A DNA stretch of 64,000 bases from CALGLS01 sp965222105 (GCA_965222105.1 CBDCTQ010000055.1:170422-234421); one strand, 5' to 3'; shown: positions 25,381-35,888, numbered from the stretch's first letter. The notes: generated from the letters alone by a model not told the origin. Program-made: numbers and translations.

Positions 25381-25983
25381 TTACTCCCACCGGAACGTGT
25401 TGATCATGTGTTTGATGTCTTCTTTTACAAATTTAATGACCGGAGCCAGCGAGTCGGGCCTGGACTGGGTGTTGAAATACAAGGCTCCGCGAAAGTAATG
25501 TTGGGTCCCATCTGAAAGATAGAACATGAAGGGGGAAGCTACCGGACCTTCAAGGTCGAACACCATTCCCTCTACGTCATTGGCCGTCTTGATGGGAACT
25601 TCGTCTATGTAATTGGCCTTGACGATGTGTTCGTTGGCCATAGTGAAAGCATCCTGTCGGAGTTTTTCAAAAGGGTCGGCCACACTGACCGGGATATAGC
25701 TGCAATATACCTTAGCCCCAAGTGCTTCGATGGAAATGTCGAACCAGCACTCGTGTCTGGGGCGTTCGCCAAAAAAGGAAGTGTCTTGTTCGATGGTTGC
25801 ATAAGCCGGATATTCAAAACTGAGCGGACAATACGTTTCTGAAAACGGCTGATAGGCTTTGGTTGGATAAATCACTTTGGGATATCCCCTCGGCTTGGGT
25901 ACATAAATGGGGTCGTCGCAGGCCTGAAAAATAAATGCGATCAAAAACAGCAGAATAGAATATCTAACCTGATTTTTTTTCAT
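25381..25983 (-). CDS. gldD: gliding motility lipoprotein GldD
   Basis: 200 aa from the ATG at 25983; upstream in-frame codons overlap gldE and are less likely. Signal peptide with lipobox IFQAC, then PIYVPKPRGYPKVIYPTKAYQPF, which matches the conserved GldD start (.Y.PKP.GY.RI..P...Y). FEYPAYATIEQD, CWFDISIEALGAKVYCSYIPV and FYLSDGTQHYFRGALYFN also fit. GldD is needed for gliding/T9SS function in Flavobacterium johnsoniae. The coding region overlaps the gldE 3' end by 20 bp, the same order (gldE-gldD) as in that species. Presence does not prove gliding. Confidence 0.9.
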   Translation of the reverse strand: MKKNQVRYSILLFLIAFIFQACDDPIYVPKPRGYPKVIYPTKAYQPFSETYCPLSFEYPAYATIEQDTSFFGERPRHECWFDISIEALGAKVYCSYIPVSVADPFEKLRQDAFTMANEHIVKANYIDEVPIKTANDVEGMVFDLEGPVASPFMFYLSDGTQHYFRGALYFNTQSRPDSLAPVIKFVKEDIKHMINTFRWE

Positions 25984-27403
25984 GGGCGGGTAATTGGATG
26001 TGAATGCGTTCGATCCTTCTTCTGTTGACCGCAACGGTTTTAAAGACATAATCGTTGTAGGTAACTTCTTCATGTACCTTGGTTATCCGGCCGGTAATTT
26101 CGAGTACCAGACCTGCGACGGAGTCGGCATCGCCCTTTACCTCGTCGAAGGTTTCGGTGTCGATGCCCATGATCCGGCAAACGTCGTTGAGCAGGGTTTT
26201 GCCTTCAAAAATGTAATTAAAATCATCAACTTTTTCGTACTCCACTTCGGAATCGTCGTCGAATTCGTCCTTGATCTCTCCGATCACTTCTTCCATGATG
26301 TCTTCAAGGGTCACCAATCCGGAGCTCCCTCCATATTCATCGACCACGATGCCCATATGCAACCGTTCGAGTTGGAATTCGCGCAAAAGATCATTGATTT
26401 TTTTGGCTTCAGGTACGTACATGACATTAGTTCGGATGAGGGGCTGCCATTCAAAGTCGTCGGGTTCATCGAGCCGCCCCATCAGGTCTTTGACGTAAAG
26501 GATGCCGGTGATATTGTCGAAGTCTTCGTCGTAAACAGGGATTCTGGAGAAGCCGGATTTGCGCACTACGTCGAGGAGTTCATGATACCCGAGGCGAAAG
26601 TCGACAGCTACCACATCCACCCTGGAGCACATAATCTGTTTGACGGATACGTCGCCAAATTTGACGATACTTTTCAGGATGTCGATCTCTTGTTCGGTAT
26701 TGGTTTCATCCTCTTTTACGGCCAGTTCGATGGCTTGATCGATCTCTTCACGGCTGGTGACGTTACCGCTTCCGTTTGGCCCGGCCAGCCTGCGTTCGAT
26801 GAAGTTGGTACCTCTCACCAAAGGGGTGCTGAAAGGAGTAAAAATTCTATTTAGAAAAGCGAGTACTCTGGCCATGAGCCGCGCCAGTTTTACTTTATTG
26901 AGTTTGGCATATACCTTGGGGGCGACCTCTCCGAAGAGAACCAGAAAGAACGTAACACCGACGATGGCGATCAAAAAATTGATCATCCAGGCGGTTTGTT
27001 CAGTGCTGAAATAATTTTCCAAACCCAGTGCGGGCAATATAACCTTTGCCCATCCCTGTCGGGTCTCCTCCGCCAACAGATGTCGCAGCACAAATTCTGA
27101 GAGGATGATGATGCCGATGTTGATGAAGTTGTTGCTGATCAGGATGGTTGCCAGCAGCTTGCGGGGCTGTCTGCGCAACAATAAGATGCGGTTGGAGGTG
27201 GTTGAATTTTCCTGTTCCAGCTTTTTTACATCGTTGATGTTGAGCGAGAAAAAGGCGACTTCCGACCCGGAGATCAATGCCGAACAAGCCAGCAACAATA
27301 TAATCAGGAAAACAGCCACATAGACCCCTGCTGGTGAAGCGGTTAGAAGGGGCGAAAAAAACAAAGGTACAAAGGCAAAAGAGCTAAGCCACTGGCTTTC
27401 CAA
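25964..27403 (-). CDS. gldE: GldE, CNNM/CBS-domain membrane protein
   Basis: About 479 aa from a TTG at 27403 (M-E-S-Q-W-L); the frame is open to a TTG at 27496, and a GTG at 27319 just before the first membrane segment is also possible. No in-frame ATG occurs in this region. The CNNM (DUF21) domain has AVFLIILLLACSALISGSEVAFFSL and further membrane segments. Two CBS domains follow (VSVKQIMCSRVDVVAVD...SGFSRIPVYDED...GILYVKDLMGRL; MGIVVDEYGGSSGLVTLEDIMEEVIGEI), and a CorC/HlyC-type C-terminal domain ends the protein. GldE is linked genetically to GldD in gliding. A TACCTTTG box at 27362-27369 lies inside the longer versions. Confidence 0.88.
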   Translation of the reverse strand: MESQWLSSFAFVPLFFSPLLTASPAGVYVAVFLIILLLACSALISGSEVAFFSLNINDVKKLEQENSTTSNRILLLRRQPRKLLATILISNNFINIGIIILSEFVLRHLLAEETRQGWAKVILPALGLENYFSTEQTAWMINFLIAIVGVTFFLVLFGEVAPKVYAKLNKVKLARLMARVLAFLNRIFTPFSTPLVRGTNFIERRLAGPNGSGNVTSREEIDQAIELAVKEDETNTEQEIDILKSIVKFGDVSVKQIMCSRVDVVAVDFRLGYHELLDVVRKSGFSRIPVYDEDFDNITGILYVKDLMGRLDEPDDFEWQPLIRTNVMYVPEAKKINDLLREFQLERLHMGIVVDEYGGSSGLVTLEDIMEEVIGEIKDEFDDDSEVEYEKVDDFNYIFEGKTLLNDVCRIMGIDTETFDEVKGDADSVAGLVLEITGRITKVHEEVTYNDYVFKTVAVNRRRIERIHIQLPAHEKKSG

Positions 27404-27551
27404 AATACTGAGTTGAAGTAAAAAAATACAACGATCCCGATCCGGGGGATAGAGTTGTTGCACGATGTTTTTCGGTTCTGTATGCCCTCTTGACAATCAG
27501 TGGGCTACTGTGTAAAGAACCAAAAAGATTTATAGTTTCTCAGGGTTCACC

Positions 27552-28046
27552 TCAAAACGGGAGATCTTCTTCGTCAGCAGCAACGGGGTCATTGGTAGCA
27601 GTTGGTTCAGCAACCGTAGAAGTAGCAGTTTCCGGTGTAGGGGGGGGACTTGTAGAATTGCCACCCAGAAATTCCGGCTCTTCAGTAGGGAAGTTGCTTC
27701 GGTTAAAACCAGACGATCCCTCTCTTTTTTCCAGCAATCGGAATGTATTGGCAACCACCTCGGTGGTATAACGGTCCTGTCCTTCCTTAGTTTGCCATTT
27801 GCGGTGGGTTAATTTTCCTTCTACATATACGAGTTTTCCTTTTTTAAGGTCGCGTTCGGCGCGTTCGGCCAGATTTCTCCAGACCACGACGTCGTGCCAT
27901 TCGGTTAGCGTTTGCCAATCGCCGTTTTTGTCTTTATAATTTTCGTTGGTGGCGAGTGAAAATTTAGCGACAGCGGTCCCGTTTTCCAGGCGCCGTACTT
28001 CGGGATCCCTTCCGAGATATCCTATCAGGAGTACTTTATTGATCAT
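27552..28046 (-). CDS. ssb: single-stranded DNA-binding protein
   Basis: 164 aa. The OB fold is clear: MINKVLLIGYLGRDPEVRRLENGTAVAKFSLATNE, WHDVVVWRNLAERAERDLKKGKLVYVEGKL, TEVVANTFRLLE. The acidic tail ends DEEDLPF, the tip that binds partner proteins. The linker is rich in Thr, Ala and Pro. It lies between mutY and gldE in the conserved Bacteroidota order. Confidence 0.96.
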   Translation of the reverse strand: MINKVLLIGYLGRDPEVRRLENGTAVAKFSLATNENYKDKNGDWQTLTEWHDVVVWRNLAERAERDLKKGKLVYVEGKLTHRKWQTKEGQDRYTTEVVANTFRLLEKREGSSGFNRSNFPTEEPEFLGGNSTSPPPTPETATSTVAEPTATNDPVAADEEDLPF

Positions 28047-28270
28047 TGGTGGATGTATTTAGGTTTTACTTAGTAATGGTACATTTTCTCATCAAAAAGG
28101 TTGAAACGAGTATGCAAAAATCGTAAAAACGGTGCAAATTACCCAGCATTGCCCGCTAAGAATGGAGCAAGCGAATGTTGGGGTATTACCATTTAACGCG
28201 GTTCGCCTTTTCGAGCTTAAATATAGGGAAAAAGTATGTAAAAAGGAATCCGTATTCCGATCAATATTCA

Positions 28271-29350
28271 CTACTGCTTTGTTTTGCAAAAAAAGGCAGC
28301 TTCAACATAGCGATCGATCACCCGGGGAAAAGCATAGTTTTTCAATGCCCCTTTTTCAACGGGTAAAAAGAGTTGCTTTATGGGCAGCGAGGACAGCCGA
28401 TCGACTTCAATTTCCCAAAATACAGCGAAAATATACTGATGGGTAAGCGTTTGGCGTATCGGCTGGCTGGGGATAACAGACAGGCGTTTTTCGCCGAGCC
28501 AATTATTCCATTGAGTTGTTTTCTGTAAAGACTCCAGGGTGGCGGCCATCGTGGTTTCTATCAGGGGAAATTCGTAGAGATTTCTCCAGATGTCTTTTTG
28601 CTGTCGCTTGTTGACCAAAGTTTGACCATTTTTGTCAAAAATGACCAGATAATTGAAATGCCGCTCTTTGCGCACGAGCTTTTTCGATTTCACCGGCAAT
28701 TGGGTTACTTTTTTCAACCGAAGGGCTTTACAACTTTTGTGCATCGGACAGGATGTACAGTTTGGCTTTACGGGCAAACAAACGGTAGCTCCAAAATCCA
28801 TAACCGCCTGATTGTAAACGCCTGGTTGCCGGACGTCGAGCAGCGACTGAGCCAGTTCTTTAAAGCGGGCTTTACCCTCTGTGCTGTCGATGGGGGTATC
28901 AATGTCAAAATACCGCGATAACACCCGGTACACATTGCCGTCGACAACCGCATGCGGCAACCCATATGCAAAGGAGGCAATAGCAGCAGCCGTATAAGGG
29001 CCCACCCCTTTGAGGGAAAGTATTTCGGGATAGGTATTTGGAAAATCACCGTTTAGCTCCGAGCTGATGTACCGGGCGGTAGCATGAAGATTGCGGGCAC
29101 GCGAATAATAGCCCAATCCCTGCCAGAGTTTCATCACCTTGTCTTCGGGAGCCCTAGCAAGGTCGTGAATGGAGGGAAAGACTCGTTTGAACCGCTCGAA
29201 ATAAGGCCAGCCCTGCTCCACCCTCGTTTGTTGTAATATAATTTCCGACAGCCAGATCAGGTAAGGGTCTTTTTCTCCCTTCCAGGGCAGGTCGCGCCGG
29301 TGGGTTTTACACCATTGCATCAATAATTGGGTGAATGTTGATTTCGCCAA
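28271..29350 (-). CDS. mutY: A/G-specific adenine DNA glycosylase MutY
   Basis: 359 aa. MutY removes A mispaired with 8-oxoG or G. Catalytic Glu36 (SEIILQQTRV) and Asp137 (VVDGNVYRVLSR) are present, with the helix-hairpin-helix LKGVGPYTAAAI. The iron-sulfur cluster uses C191-X6-C198-X2-C201-X5-C207 (CLPVKPNCTSCPMHKSC). A C-terminal NUDIX-like 8-oxoG recognition domain follows. The start is a TTG; the next ATG (29317) falls inside the conserved N-terminus (LMQWCKTHRRDLPW), so TTG is favoured. Confidence 0.95.
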   Translation of the reverse strand: MAKSTFTQLLMQWCKTHRRDLPWKGEKDPYLIWLSEIILQQTRVEQGWPYFERFKRVFPSIHDLARAPEDKVMKLWQGLGYYSRARNLHATARYISSELNGDFPNTYPEILSLKGVGPYTAAAIASFAYGLPHAVVDGNVYRVLSRYFDIDTPIDSTEGKARFKELAQSLLDVRQPGVYNQAVMDFGATVCLPVKPNCTSCPMHKSCKALRLKKVTQLPVKSKKLVRKERHFNYLVIFDKNGQTLVNKRQQKDIWRNLYEFPLIETTMAATLESLQKTTQWNNWLGEKRLSVIPSQPIRQTLTHQYIFAVFWEIEVDRLSSLPIKQLFLPVEKGALKNYAFPRVIDRYVEAAFFCKTKQ

Positions 29351-29506
29351 AGCGTGCTTATTCTTGAAATAAAAAATCCAAAAATACGCTCAGAAACGTC
29401 AAATAAAAATTAATATATTCGATTGATATAAAAAACAAACACATTTTATTAGCTTTAGTGATTCAAATTGACCTTTTTGGAAACCAACTCAACCCACATC
29501 CCAGCT

Positions 29507-32500
29507 ATGAACATAAAACCCATATCACTATTTCTGCTGCTGCTCTATCTAATTAGTGGCCCATCGGGGCTGGCGCAAAACATCGTCATTGACTACATCA
29601 ACCCCTCTGGAGATGAGGGCTTGATCGTCTGCGATTCCGCTCTTTTCGAATTGACACTGACCAATACCAGTACCGACAACGCTATCAATGTAACATTAAA
29701 CCTCCAATTTCCGGACTTTGTCAGCTACCTCCCTGGAAGCGTCGTCAATGCCACCGAGTCGAATATATCCAATCTCAATGCTCCCGTTTTTGAGGTGACA
29801 GACATGGTCCCATCAGAAGTGGTGGATATTCAGTTTTTTGCGAAAGCGGAATGCGAATTGATAGAAGCCATCAACAATATGCAATTGTTTGCCAACACCA
29901 TCCAGGTTGACTATGACAACGGAAGTAACACCATCACCACAACCCCTTACCTCATCGAAACACCCCTACTCGTGATGACCAATTCTACCGGGTTGATCCA
30001 AAACGGCCAGCAAGGCGACATGTTGACCCGCAGTTTTACCATCACCAATTCGAGGCTGGGCCCCCTGAGCAGTTTTACTTTTCGCGACAGCCATGGAGGA
30101 GGCATCGAGATCAGCACCGACCTGGGCACTGATATTTCCACCCAGGCCAACGTGTATGAAGCATTGTTAGGTCCTGCCGATTTTGCCACCATAGGCGATG
30201 GCGACGGCCTATTTGAACTCGACGAGTCGATCACCATTACAGAACAAATATTGATTACCAGTTGTGGGTTTCCCCAAACGAGTACCGTTTCCGATATTCA
30301 GGCTCAATGGGGATGCAGCGGTGCTATTTGTCAATCAACCTTTTCGGTACAGGGATATATTGGTATGGACTACATTATCCTGGAGCCGGAACTCAGTTTT
30401 ACGCCCATCCCCCACGAAACACCTCTTTGTTTTTGCGACGGCCAACCCGTTCAGCAGGGACTACTCATCGAAAATAACAGTCCGCACGCGGCAACGAACA
30501 TAGGGTTGGAGATCAGTCAGTATTTTGGCATAGCCGCCATGTATCCGGCCAGTTTTACGATCGACAGCAGCGGGGTGACCAACGAGTTTGTTGCCATGCC
30601 CGACACGGCCCTGAATTATGATGCTCCTTGCATCACTCCTGGAACGGTGTTCAAATACGTCGCGGGGGTGATCCCCATCCTCGAGCCGGGCCACAGCCTG
30701 ACCCTTTATTGGGACGTATACTATTGCTCACCAGCATGCAATTCCAACAAAACAACCCGGTGGGGATACATCGCCAACTATTTCAGCAGTTGCCCGCCCG
30801 AACCGCAAATAGTGGACATGGGCAACATTGTTGTCCCGTTTTTTGGTATGAGCGATAGTCTAATTACCAATGCGCCCGACTTGTTGACAGACGATGAATA
30901 CCTGACCTTCGACCATTTCCTCCTCTCCGATTGGTTATTAGAGCCGAGCCAACAAATGAGCATCACCATCGAAATACCCTGCGGGCTGGAATGGGTGACC
31001 GACAATGACCTTCTGCTAAGTGGCCAAAGCCCTCAAAACATCGACATCACCACCACGGAATTCACCACTACCATTGTGGCTGAATATACACCTCCTTTTT
31101 CCGGTGATAGCCTCCATCTTCAATTCGACCTGTTCTTCGATTGCGACAGCATCTGCTCAGAAGTATTGTGTGAGGACTCTGTCATTACTTCCTGCACAGA
31201 ACTTTGTACGACCTTTTCGCCGCCAGGTCTTTATGTTGACATAACAAGCAGTTTGCAAATGGAAGAAGACTGCCCCTATGAATGCAACCTAAATACCTGC
31301 ACGAGGATGAGCTTGCCGGTCGATTGCGAATTGCCGCTTTGTATCGACACCATTCCAGGATATGCCGAATACAGTTTTTCTGTGTTGAGGACCAATTTCG
31401 GGCTTCCCGACAACAACGATGATCGGATCGCAGACCCCGGCGGCAATATCGACCTCAACCTGATTCGACGCGACCGGCTAATAGCAGGCGATACTTTTGA
31501 AGTGGCCATTGATGCTGTCGTAGTTATGGATCAGTTAAATCATAGTTTTCAGGGTGGGCGGATATCGATTCCTATCTCAGCTGGGGTGTTCAATATCAAC
31601 ACCAATGAAGACTTGTTTGAGGAAGGAGGGATGCTGCCTGTTGGGCAACAACTCGTCATTTTTGACAACGATGCAAATACCTGGTACGATTGTGGCCTGG
31701 CCATGCCGCTTACCATCAACACGCCCGCCACAACCGGGGCCTTTAGCTTTGAATACGATATAAGTCCCACTGTTCTTACAGGTGGTTGTGCATTACCGGT
31801 CGGATTCGCCTATAGTGACGGCGATTCCATCTTGTTTAAACAAATGGTAAAAATAAATTACAACATTAATTCTCCAGGAGGTGCTTCTACTCCCCCTATT
31901 GCAGATCTGATATTCAAACCACAGGTATTTTTATTCGACGAAGAGGATATTCCCGAAGAAGAGTGGTTCCATTGTACTTGTCCGTCTACGAATTTGGAGT
32001 TGTCGGGCTACAAATACAACATCGCCCTGGGAATTCACGCTATACCTCCCTGTGAGCCAAGTGCTTTTGTGGGGGGAACGCTGTTTTCTTTTTTGCTGGG
32101 AGAGGGCAATTTTTTCCCTTATGAACACCGGGCACTGGGTCAACTTAGCGGGTGGCAACAGGAAATACCTCCGGGGTTTTCAATTGTCGGCTGCAAACTA
32201 ACCGTCCTGGAATTGCAGGATGGAGGAGTATTACACAGCAATGAGCCGCTGCCATTTACGACCAATGGTAACCTCTACGACTTTGACCTGCTGCCCTTTC
32301 AGGTGCCAGTGCCGGACGAGGGCTTTTCCATACTGATCCAACACCAGTATGAAACCGACTGCTCACAAACGGGAACACACCCCATGACCGTCCATGCGGA
32401 AATAAGCCCTGCCGAAAACCTCGTTTTGCCGGAAACGATCGACACCACGGTCATTAAAACAGCCTCTTTGCGGATGCTGATTCCGGAGTTGGAGTTAGAA

Positions 32501-35500
32501 GCCATTTTTTTTGACAACACCAGTTATACAAATCAAGGTCAATGGGATTTTACCATTCACAATATGCCTTCGTCGGTAGCTTCGTTTACCAGCGGTCCGG
32601 CCGAAAATGCATGGCTGTATCCGGAATCGACTACGGGGTTGCTCACTGATTTTGTGTTGACAGACGCCAGCACCGGAATGGTCTTTCCGAACATCAATGG
32701 TGTTTTTCAATTAGGTACTTTACAACCGAACGACACCCTGGACCTGGTATTGACAGCACTCAACAGCAGTTGTCAGCAGGAAGAGGTCGTAGTGCGATAT
32801 GGATGGCATTGCAGCCTCTACGACAATCCCATACTGACACCTTGTTATCAGAGACAAGCTGCTTTCACCGTAGTATCGCCGCCAGCCGCGTTGGAGCAAA
32901 CGGTGGAGAGCCCCGCCGGTCCTCATTTTTTGTGCGACACGATATCCTACTACACCATTGAGGTGTTCAATGCAGACCTGGGGAGTGCTTACAACCTTGT
33001 AGTGGAGGCTCAACTGCCGCCGGGGCTTCATGTGCTTCCCGGTTCGAGTGAAATTGCCTATCCCACCGGAAGCAGTTATACTATGGTAGGTGATCCGGTA
33101 GAAACCGGCAATGGCACCTGGGTTTGGAACATTTCTGCCCTGCAAGACAGCATCGGGCAAAATGGGCTGCCGGGATTTCTTTCCAATCCCAATCATAGCT
33201 TTCAATTGCGGTTTGCCTGTTATACCGATTGTGATTTCATTGCCTCGTCTTTCCCCATATTTTTTGCGGAAGCAGAACAAATCTGTGGCGAGCACACCAA
33301 CACATTAGCCGAAGCTGGCGAATCCATTTTGATCGAAGGGCTGCCACCGCCTTATACGGCGGCCATCAGTGCGGTGTTGGAGGTGCCGGTGATCGGATGT
33401 GAAGACAGCATCACCTTGTCGGTAAATATCATAGCCGACGCCAACACCAACAATGGCGACAGCCTGTTCGTGACTTTGCCGGTTGGGGTCAATTACGTCA
33501 GTAATTCTATTGTTGGAAATGGCAACGCGGTTGTACAGGAACCCAGCATCAGCACAACCGGCAGCATTCAAACGCTTAAATGGCCCCTATTAGCCGGCTT
33601 ACCGCCAAACACCGAAATCGGTCTGACTTTTCTTATCTCCGGCTTTTCTGAATTGGACTGTGGAAATCCGCTCCTGCTTTTGCAAACGGTGGGTCCCACT
33701 TCCGCCCTATGTACGGCCAACAACATGGAATGTGACATACTGGTCGAAACCGGCAACAACCTCGTGACATTGAGTATTGATCGGGCCAGTTTTGCGCTAA
33801 GCGATTTTATGCTCGACATCACTCCCGCACCGGGCAACCTGGAACAGTTCAATTACAACATCGCTGTTACCAACAGCTCGACCGAATCCACACCACCACT
33901 CCTGCTCGACCTCTATTGGGATGCCGACAATTCCGGCACCTGGTCGGCGGCAGATGTTTGGATTCAGACGGATTCGTTCAACAATAGTCTTGCAACAGGA
34001 GAGACCATCACATTGAGCGGAAATTTTTTGACGGATCAGGGAGCAGGATGCCAATTGTTGGCGGTGATAGACCAGGCCAAACACTGTGCTTGCGAAGGAG
34101 ACGTTTTGCCCATCAATGCCGACATCCAGTACACCTTTCCGGAGGCGATCCCTTTGTGTTCGGGACAGGACGGGGTGATCGGTGTCGACTTCGTGCCCGG
34201 CACCACCTATCAGTGGACTCCAACCGTCGGGCTTAGCTGTGGTACCTGCCCATTGGCGGATGTGTTGTTGTACAATACCTCCAACACCGATACCACTTAT
34301 ATATACACCCTGACGGCAAGCGATGCCCAGGGATGCGTCGTCACCTACGAATACAGCATCAACCTGCTGCCTCAACCCGGCATAGCCAATGCCACCAACA
34401 CTATATGCCCGGGCGACTCCATCTTGCTGACGGCCACAGCTGCCAGCAGTTATTACTGGGAGGGGCCGGGCATTCTGGATCCCGAACTCCCCGAACAGTG
34501 GGTAGCTCCAGCGGATGCCAGCCTGTATACCGTATTGCTGACCGATGCATTGGGGTGTACCGGACAAGACAGTATAACGATCCAGATAGCCGAACCTCCT
34601 TTCGCCTTTGCGGGAAACGACACCCTGGTTTGCGATAATACGGTGGTTCAACTAACTGCCTGGTTCGACGACGACTACAGCTACCAATGGGAGCCGACGG
34701 GATTGCTGGATGATCCGGCATCGGCAAACCCCACTTTGCTTAACAATATTTCTACATTTTTTGACCTCACGGTGACCGATGGTATGGGCTGCCAAAGTAC
34801 CGATCAGGTGTTCGTCGATTTTCAGGCGGCGCCCTTATTGGTGGGACCGGAAGAAGTATTTCTCTGCCAGGGTGACTCTGTTTTGATCGAATTCGGAGGA
34901 GCTACCCACTGGCAATGGTCTCCTTCTGTGGGATTGAGTTGTGATACCTGCGCTACCGTGATTGCCTATCCGAACAGCCCGACAACCTATCTTGTGGTGG
35001 GAACGGATACCCTGGGCTGTTCGACTTCGGCCAATGTCGCCGTTCAACTGTGGATGGAACAGGTGGTAGAAGAAGACCTTTCATTGTGTGAAGGCGAAAC
35101 GGTGGTGATCTTTGGAGAAGAGGTCAGTACCGCTGGCTTGTATTGCGATACGTTGGTAAGTGCTGTTTCGGGTTGCGATAGTTTGTATTGTGTAGAGGTG
35201 TCTTTAGACCCTCGTGCGGAAACGGAAGAAGCGCAATCGATCTGTGAAGGGGAGTCGGTTGAGTTCAATGGGGTAGCTTATACCGAAGGAGGGATATATT
35301 GTGTCGATTTGCAAACGGCTGCGGGTTGCGATAGTATGCACTGTTTGGTATTGGAGGTGCGGGCAGCTCCCAATATAGACGTGCCGCCCGAAATTTCCAT
35401 TCCGTTGGGCGATACCGTCGCCTTCGACTTTCCGGATGCGTATAGTTATGAGTGGTCGCCGGAGGAGGGGTTGAGTTGCAGCGATTGTGCCGATCCGGTG

Positions 35501-35881
35501 GCATTTCCCGAAGAGGATACGGAATATGAGGTAACGGTTACCGATTCGTTGGGATGCAGTCGGGTATTGGTAGTGGTGGTTCGCACGGTTCCACCAGACT
35601 GTGGGCCGCCTGGTGTGTTCATCCCCAATGCATTTACACCCAATGGAGACGGCGAAAACGACGTGCTCCGTGTTTACGGCAGTGCCATCGAGCGGCTACA
35701 CCTGGTGGTGTACAACCGGTGGGGTCAAAAGGTGTTTGAGACTTATGACAAAGACGGTAGCTGGGACGGCCGGTTCAATGGACAGTTGTTGCATCCCGAT
35801 GTGTTTGGATTTGCGTTGGAGGTGGATTGTGTGGGCGGAACCAGTTATTTCCATAAGGGTAATGTTACCATTTTGAGGTAG
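29507..35881 (+). CDS. giant secreted adhesin-like protein with type B T9SS sorting domain
   Basis: About 2,124 aa from the ATG at 29507. Signal peptide ISLFLLLLYLISGPSGLAQ. The body is made of DUF11-like and other Ig-fold beta domains (FELTLTNTSTDNAINVTLNLQFP, YYTIEVFNADLGSAYNLVVEAQLPPGLHVLPGS). Three PKD-like repeats with GLSCxxC motifs lie near the end (GLSCGTCPLADV, GLSCDTCATVIA, GLSCSDCADPVA). Two shorter Cys-paired repeats (LCEGETVVIFG..., ICEGESVEFNG...) are between them. The last ~90 residues, PGVFIPNAFTPNGDGENDVLRVYGS...YNRWGQKVFET...GNVTILR, are a CHU_C/type B T9SS domain. It is probably a surface or extracellular fibre protein. Length makes it the largest gene of the window. Confidence 0.9.
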   Translation: MNIKPISLFLLLLYLISGPSGLAQNIVIDYINPSGDEGLIVCDSALFELTLTNTSTDNAINVTLNLQFPDFVSYLPGSVVNATESNISNLNAPVFEVTDMVPSEVVDIQFFAKAECELIEAINNMQLFANTIQVDYDNGSNTITTTPYLIETPLLVMTNSTGLIQNGQQGDMLTRSFTITNSRLGPLSSFTFRDSHGGGIEISTDLGTDISTQANVYEALLGPADFATIGDGDGLFELDESITITEQILITSCGFPQTSTVSDIQAQWGCSGAICQSTFSVQGYIGMDYIILEPELSFTPIPHETPLCFCDGQPVQQGLLIENNSPHAATNIGLEISQYFGIAAMYPASFTIDSSGVTNEFVAMPDTALNYDAPCITPGTVFKYVAGVIPILEPGHSLTLYWDVYYCSPACNSNKTTRWGYIANYFSSCPPEPQIVDMGNIVVPFFGMSDSLITNAPDLLTDDEYLTFDHFLLSDWLLEPSQQMSITIEIPCGLEWVTDNDLLLSGQSPQNIDITTTEFTTTIVAEYTPPFSGDSLHLQFDLFFDCDSICSEVLCEDSVITSCTELCTTFSPPGLYVDITSSLQMEEDCPYECNLNTCTRMSLPVDCELPLCIDTIPGYAEYSFSVLRTNFGLPDNNDDRIADPGGNIDLNLIRRDRLIAGDTFEVAIDAVVVMDQLNHSFQGGRISIPISAGVFNINTNEDLFEEGGMLPVGQQLVIFDNDANTWYDCGLAMPLTINTPATTGAFSFEYDISPTVLTGGCALPVGFAYSDGDSILFKQMVKINYNINSPGGASTPPIADLIFKPQVFLFDEEDIPEEEWFHCTCPSTNLELSGYKYNIALGIHAIPPCEPSAFVGGTLFSFLLGEGNFFPYEHRALGQLSGWQQEIPPGFSIVGCKLTVLELQDGGVLHSNEPLPFTTNGNLYDFDLLPFQVPVPDEGFSILIQHQYETDCSQTGTHPMTVHAEISPAENLVLPETIDTTVIKTASLRMLIPELELEAIFFDNTSYTNQGQWDFTIHNMPSSVASFTSGPAENAWLYPESTTGLLTDFVLTDASTGMVFPNINGVFQLGTLQPNDTLDLVLTALNSSCQQEEVVVRYGWHCSLYDNPILTPCYQRQAAFTVVSPPAALEQTVESPAGPHFLCDTISYYTIEVFNADLGSAYNLVVEAQLPPGLHVLPGSSEIAYPTGSSYTMVGDPVETGNGTWVWNISALQDSIGQNGLPGFLSNPNHSFQLRFACYTDCDFIASSFPIFFAEAEQICGEHTNTLAEAGESILIEGLPPPYTAAISAVLEVPVIGCEDSITLSVNIIADANTNNGDSLFVTLPVGVNYVSNSIVGNGNAVVQEPSISTTGSIQTLKWPLLAGLPPNTEIGLTFLISGFSELDCGNPLLLLQTVGPTSALCTANNMECDILVETGNNLVTLSIDRASFALSDFMLDITPAPGNLEQFNYNIAVTNSSTESTPPLLLDLYWDADNSGTWSAADVWIQTDSFNNSLATGETITLSGNFLTDQGAGCQLLAVIDQAKHCACEGDVLPINADIQYTFPEAIPLCSGQDGVIGVDFVPGTTYQWTPTVGLSCGTCPLADVLLYNTSNTDTTYIYTLTASDAQGCVVTYEYSINLLPQPGIANATNTICPGDSILLTATAASSYYWEGPGILDPELPEQWVAPADASLYTVLLTDALGCTGQDSITIQIAEPPFAFAGNDTLVCDNTVVQLTAWFDDDYSYQWEPTGLLDDPASANPTLLNNISTFFDLTVTDGMGCQSTDQVFVDFQAAPLLVGPEEVFLCQGDSVLIEFGGATHWQWSPSVGLSCDTCATVIAYPNSPTTYLVVGTDTLGCSTSANVAVQLWMEQVVEEDLSLCEGETVVIFGEEVSTAGLYCDTLVSAVSGCDSLYCVEVSLDPRAETEEAQSICEGESVEFNGVAYTEGGIYCVDLQTAAGCDSMHCLVLEVRAAPNIDVPPEISIPLGDTVAFDFPDAYSYEWSPEEGLSCSDCADPVAFPEEDTEYEVTVTDSLGCSRVLVVVVRTVPPDCGPPGVFIPNAFTPNGDGENDVLRVYGSAIERLHLVVYNRWGQKVFETYDKDGSWDGRFNGQLLHPDVFGFALEVDCVGGTSYFHKGNVTILR

Positions 35882-35888
35882 TGCATTA

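Noticed and set aside
25994..26854. 286-codon frame antisense to gldE
   Set aside because: Shadow of the CBS/CorC coding region.
27362..27369. TACCTTTG as the gldE promoter
   Set aside because: It would require the shortest GTG start and has no -33 partner at a usual distance; kept only as a note.
33797..34651. 284-codon frame antisense to the giant adhesin
   Set aside because: Shadow; one of many in this long gene.
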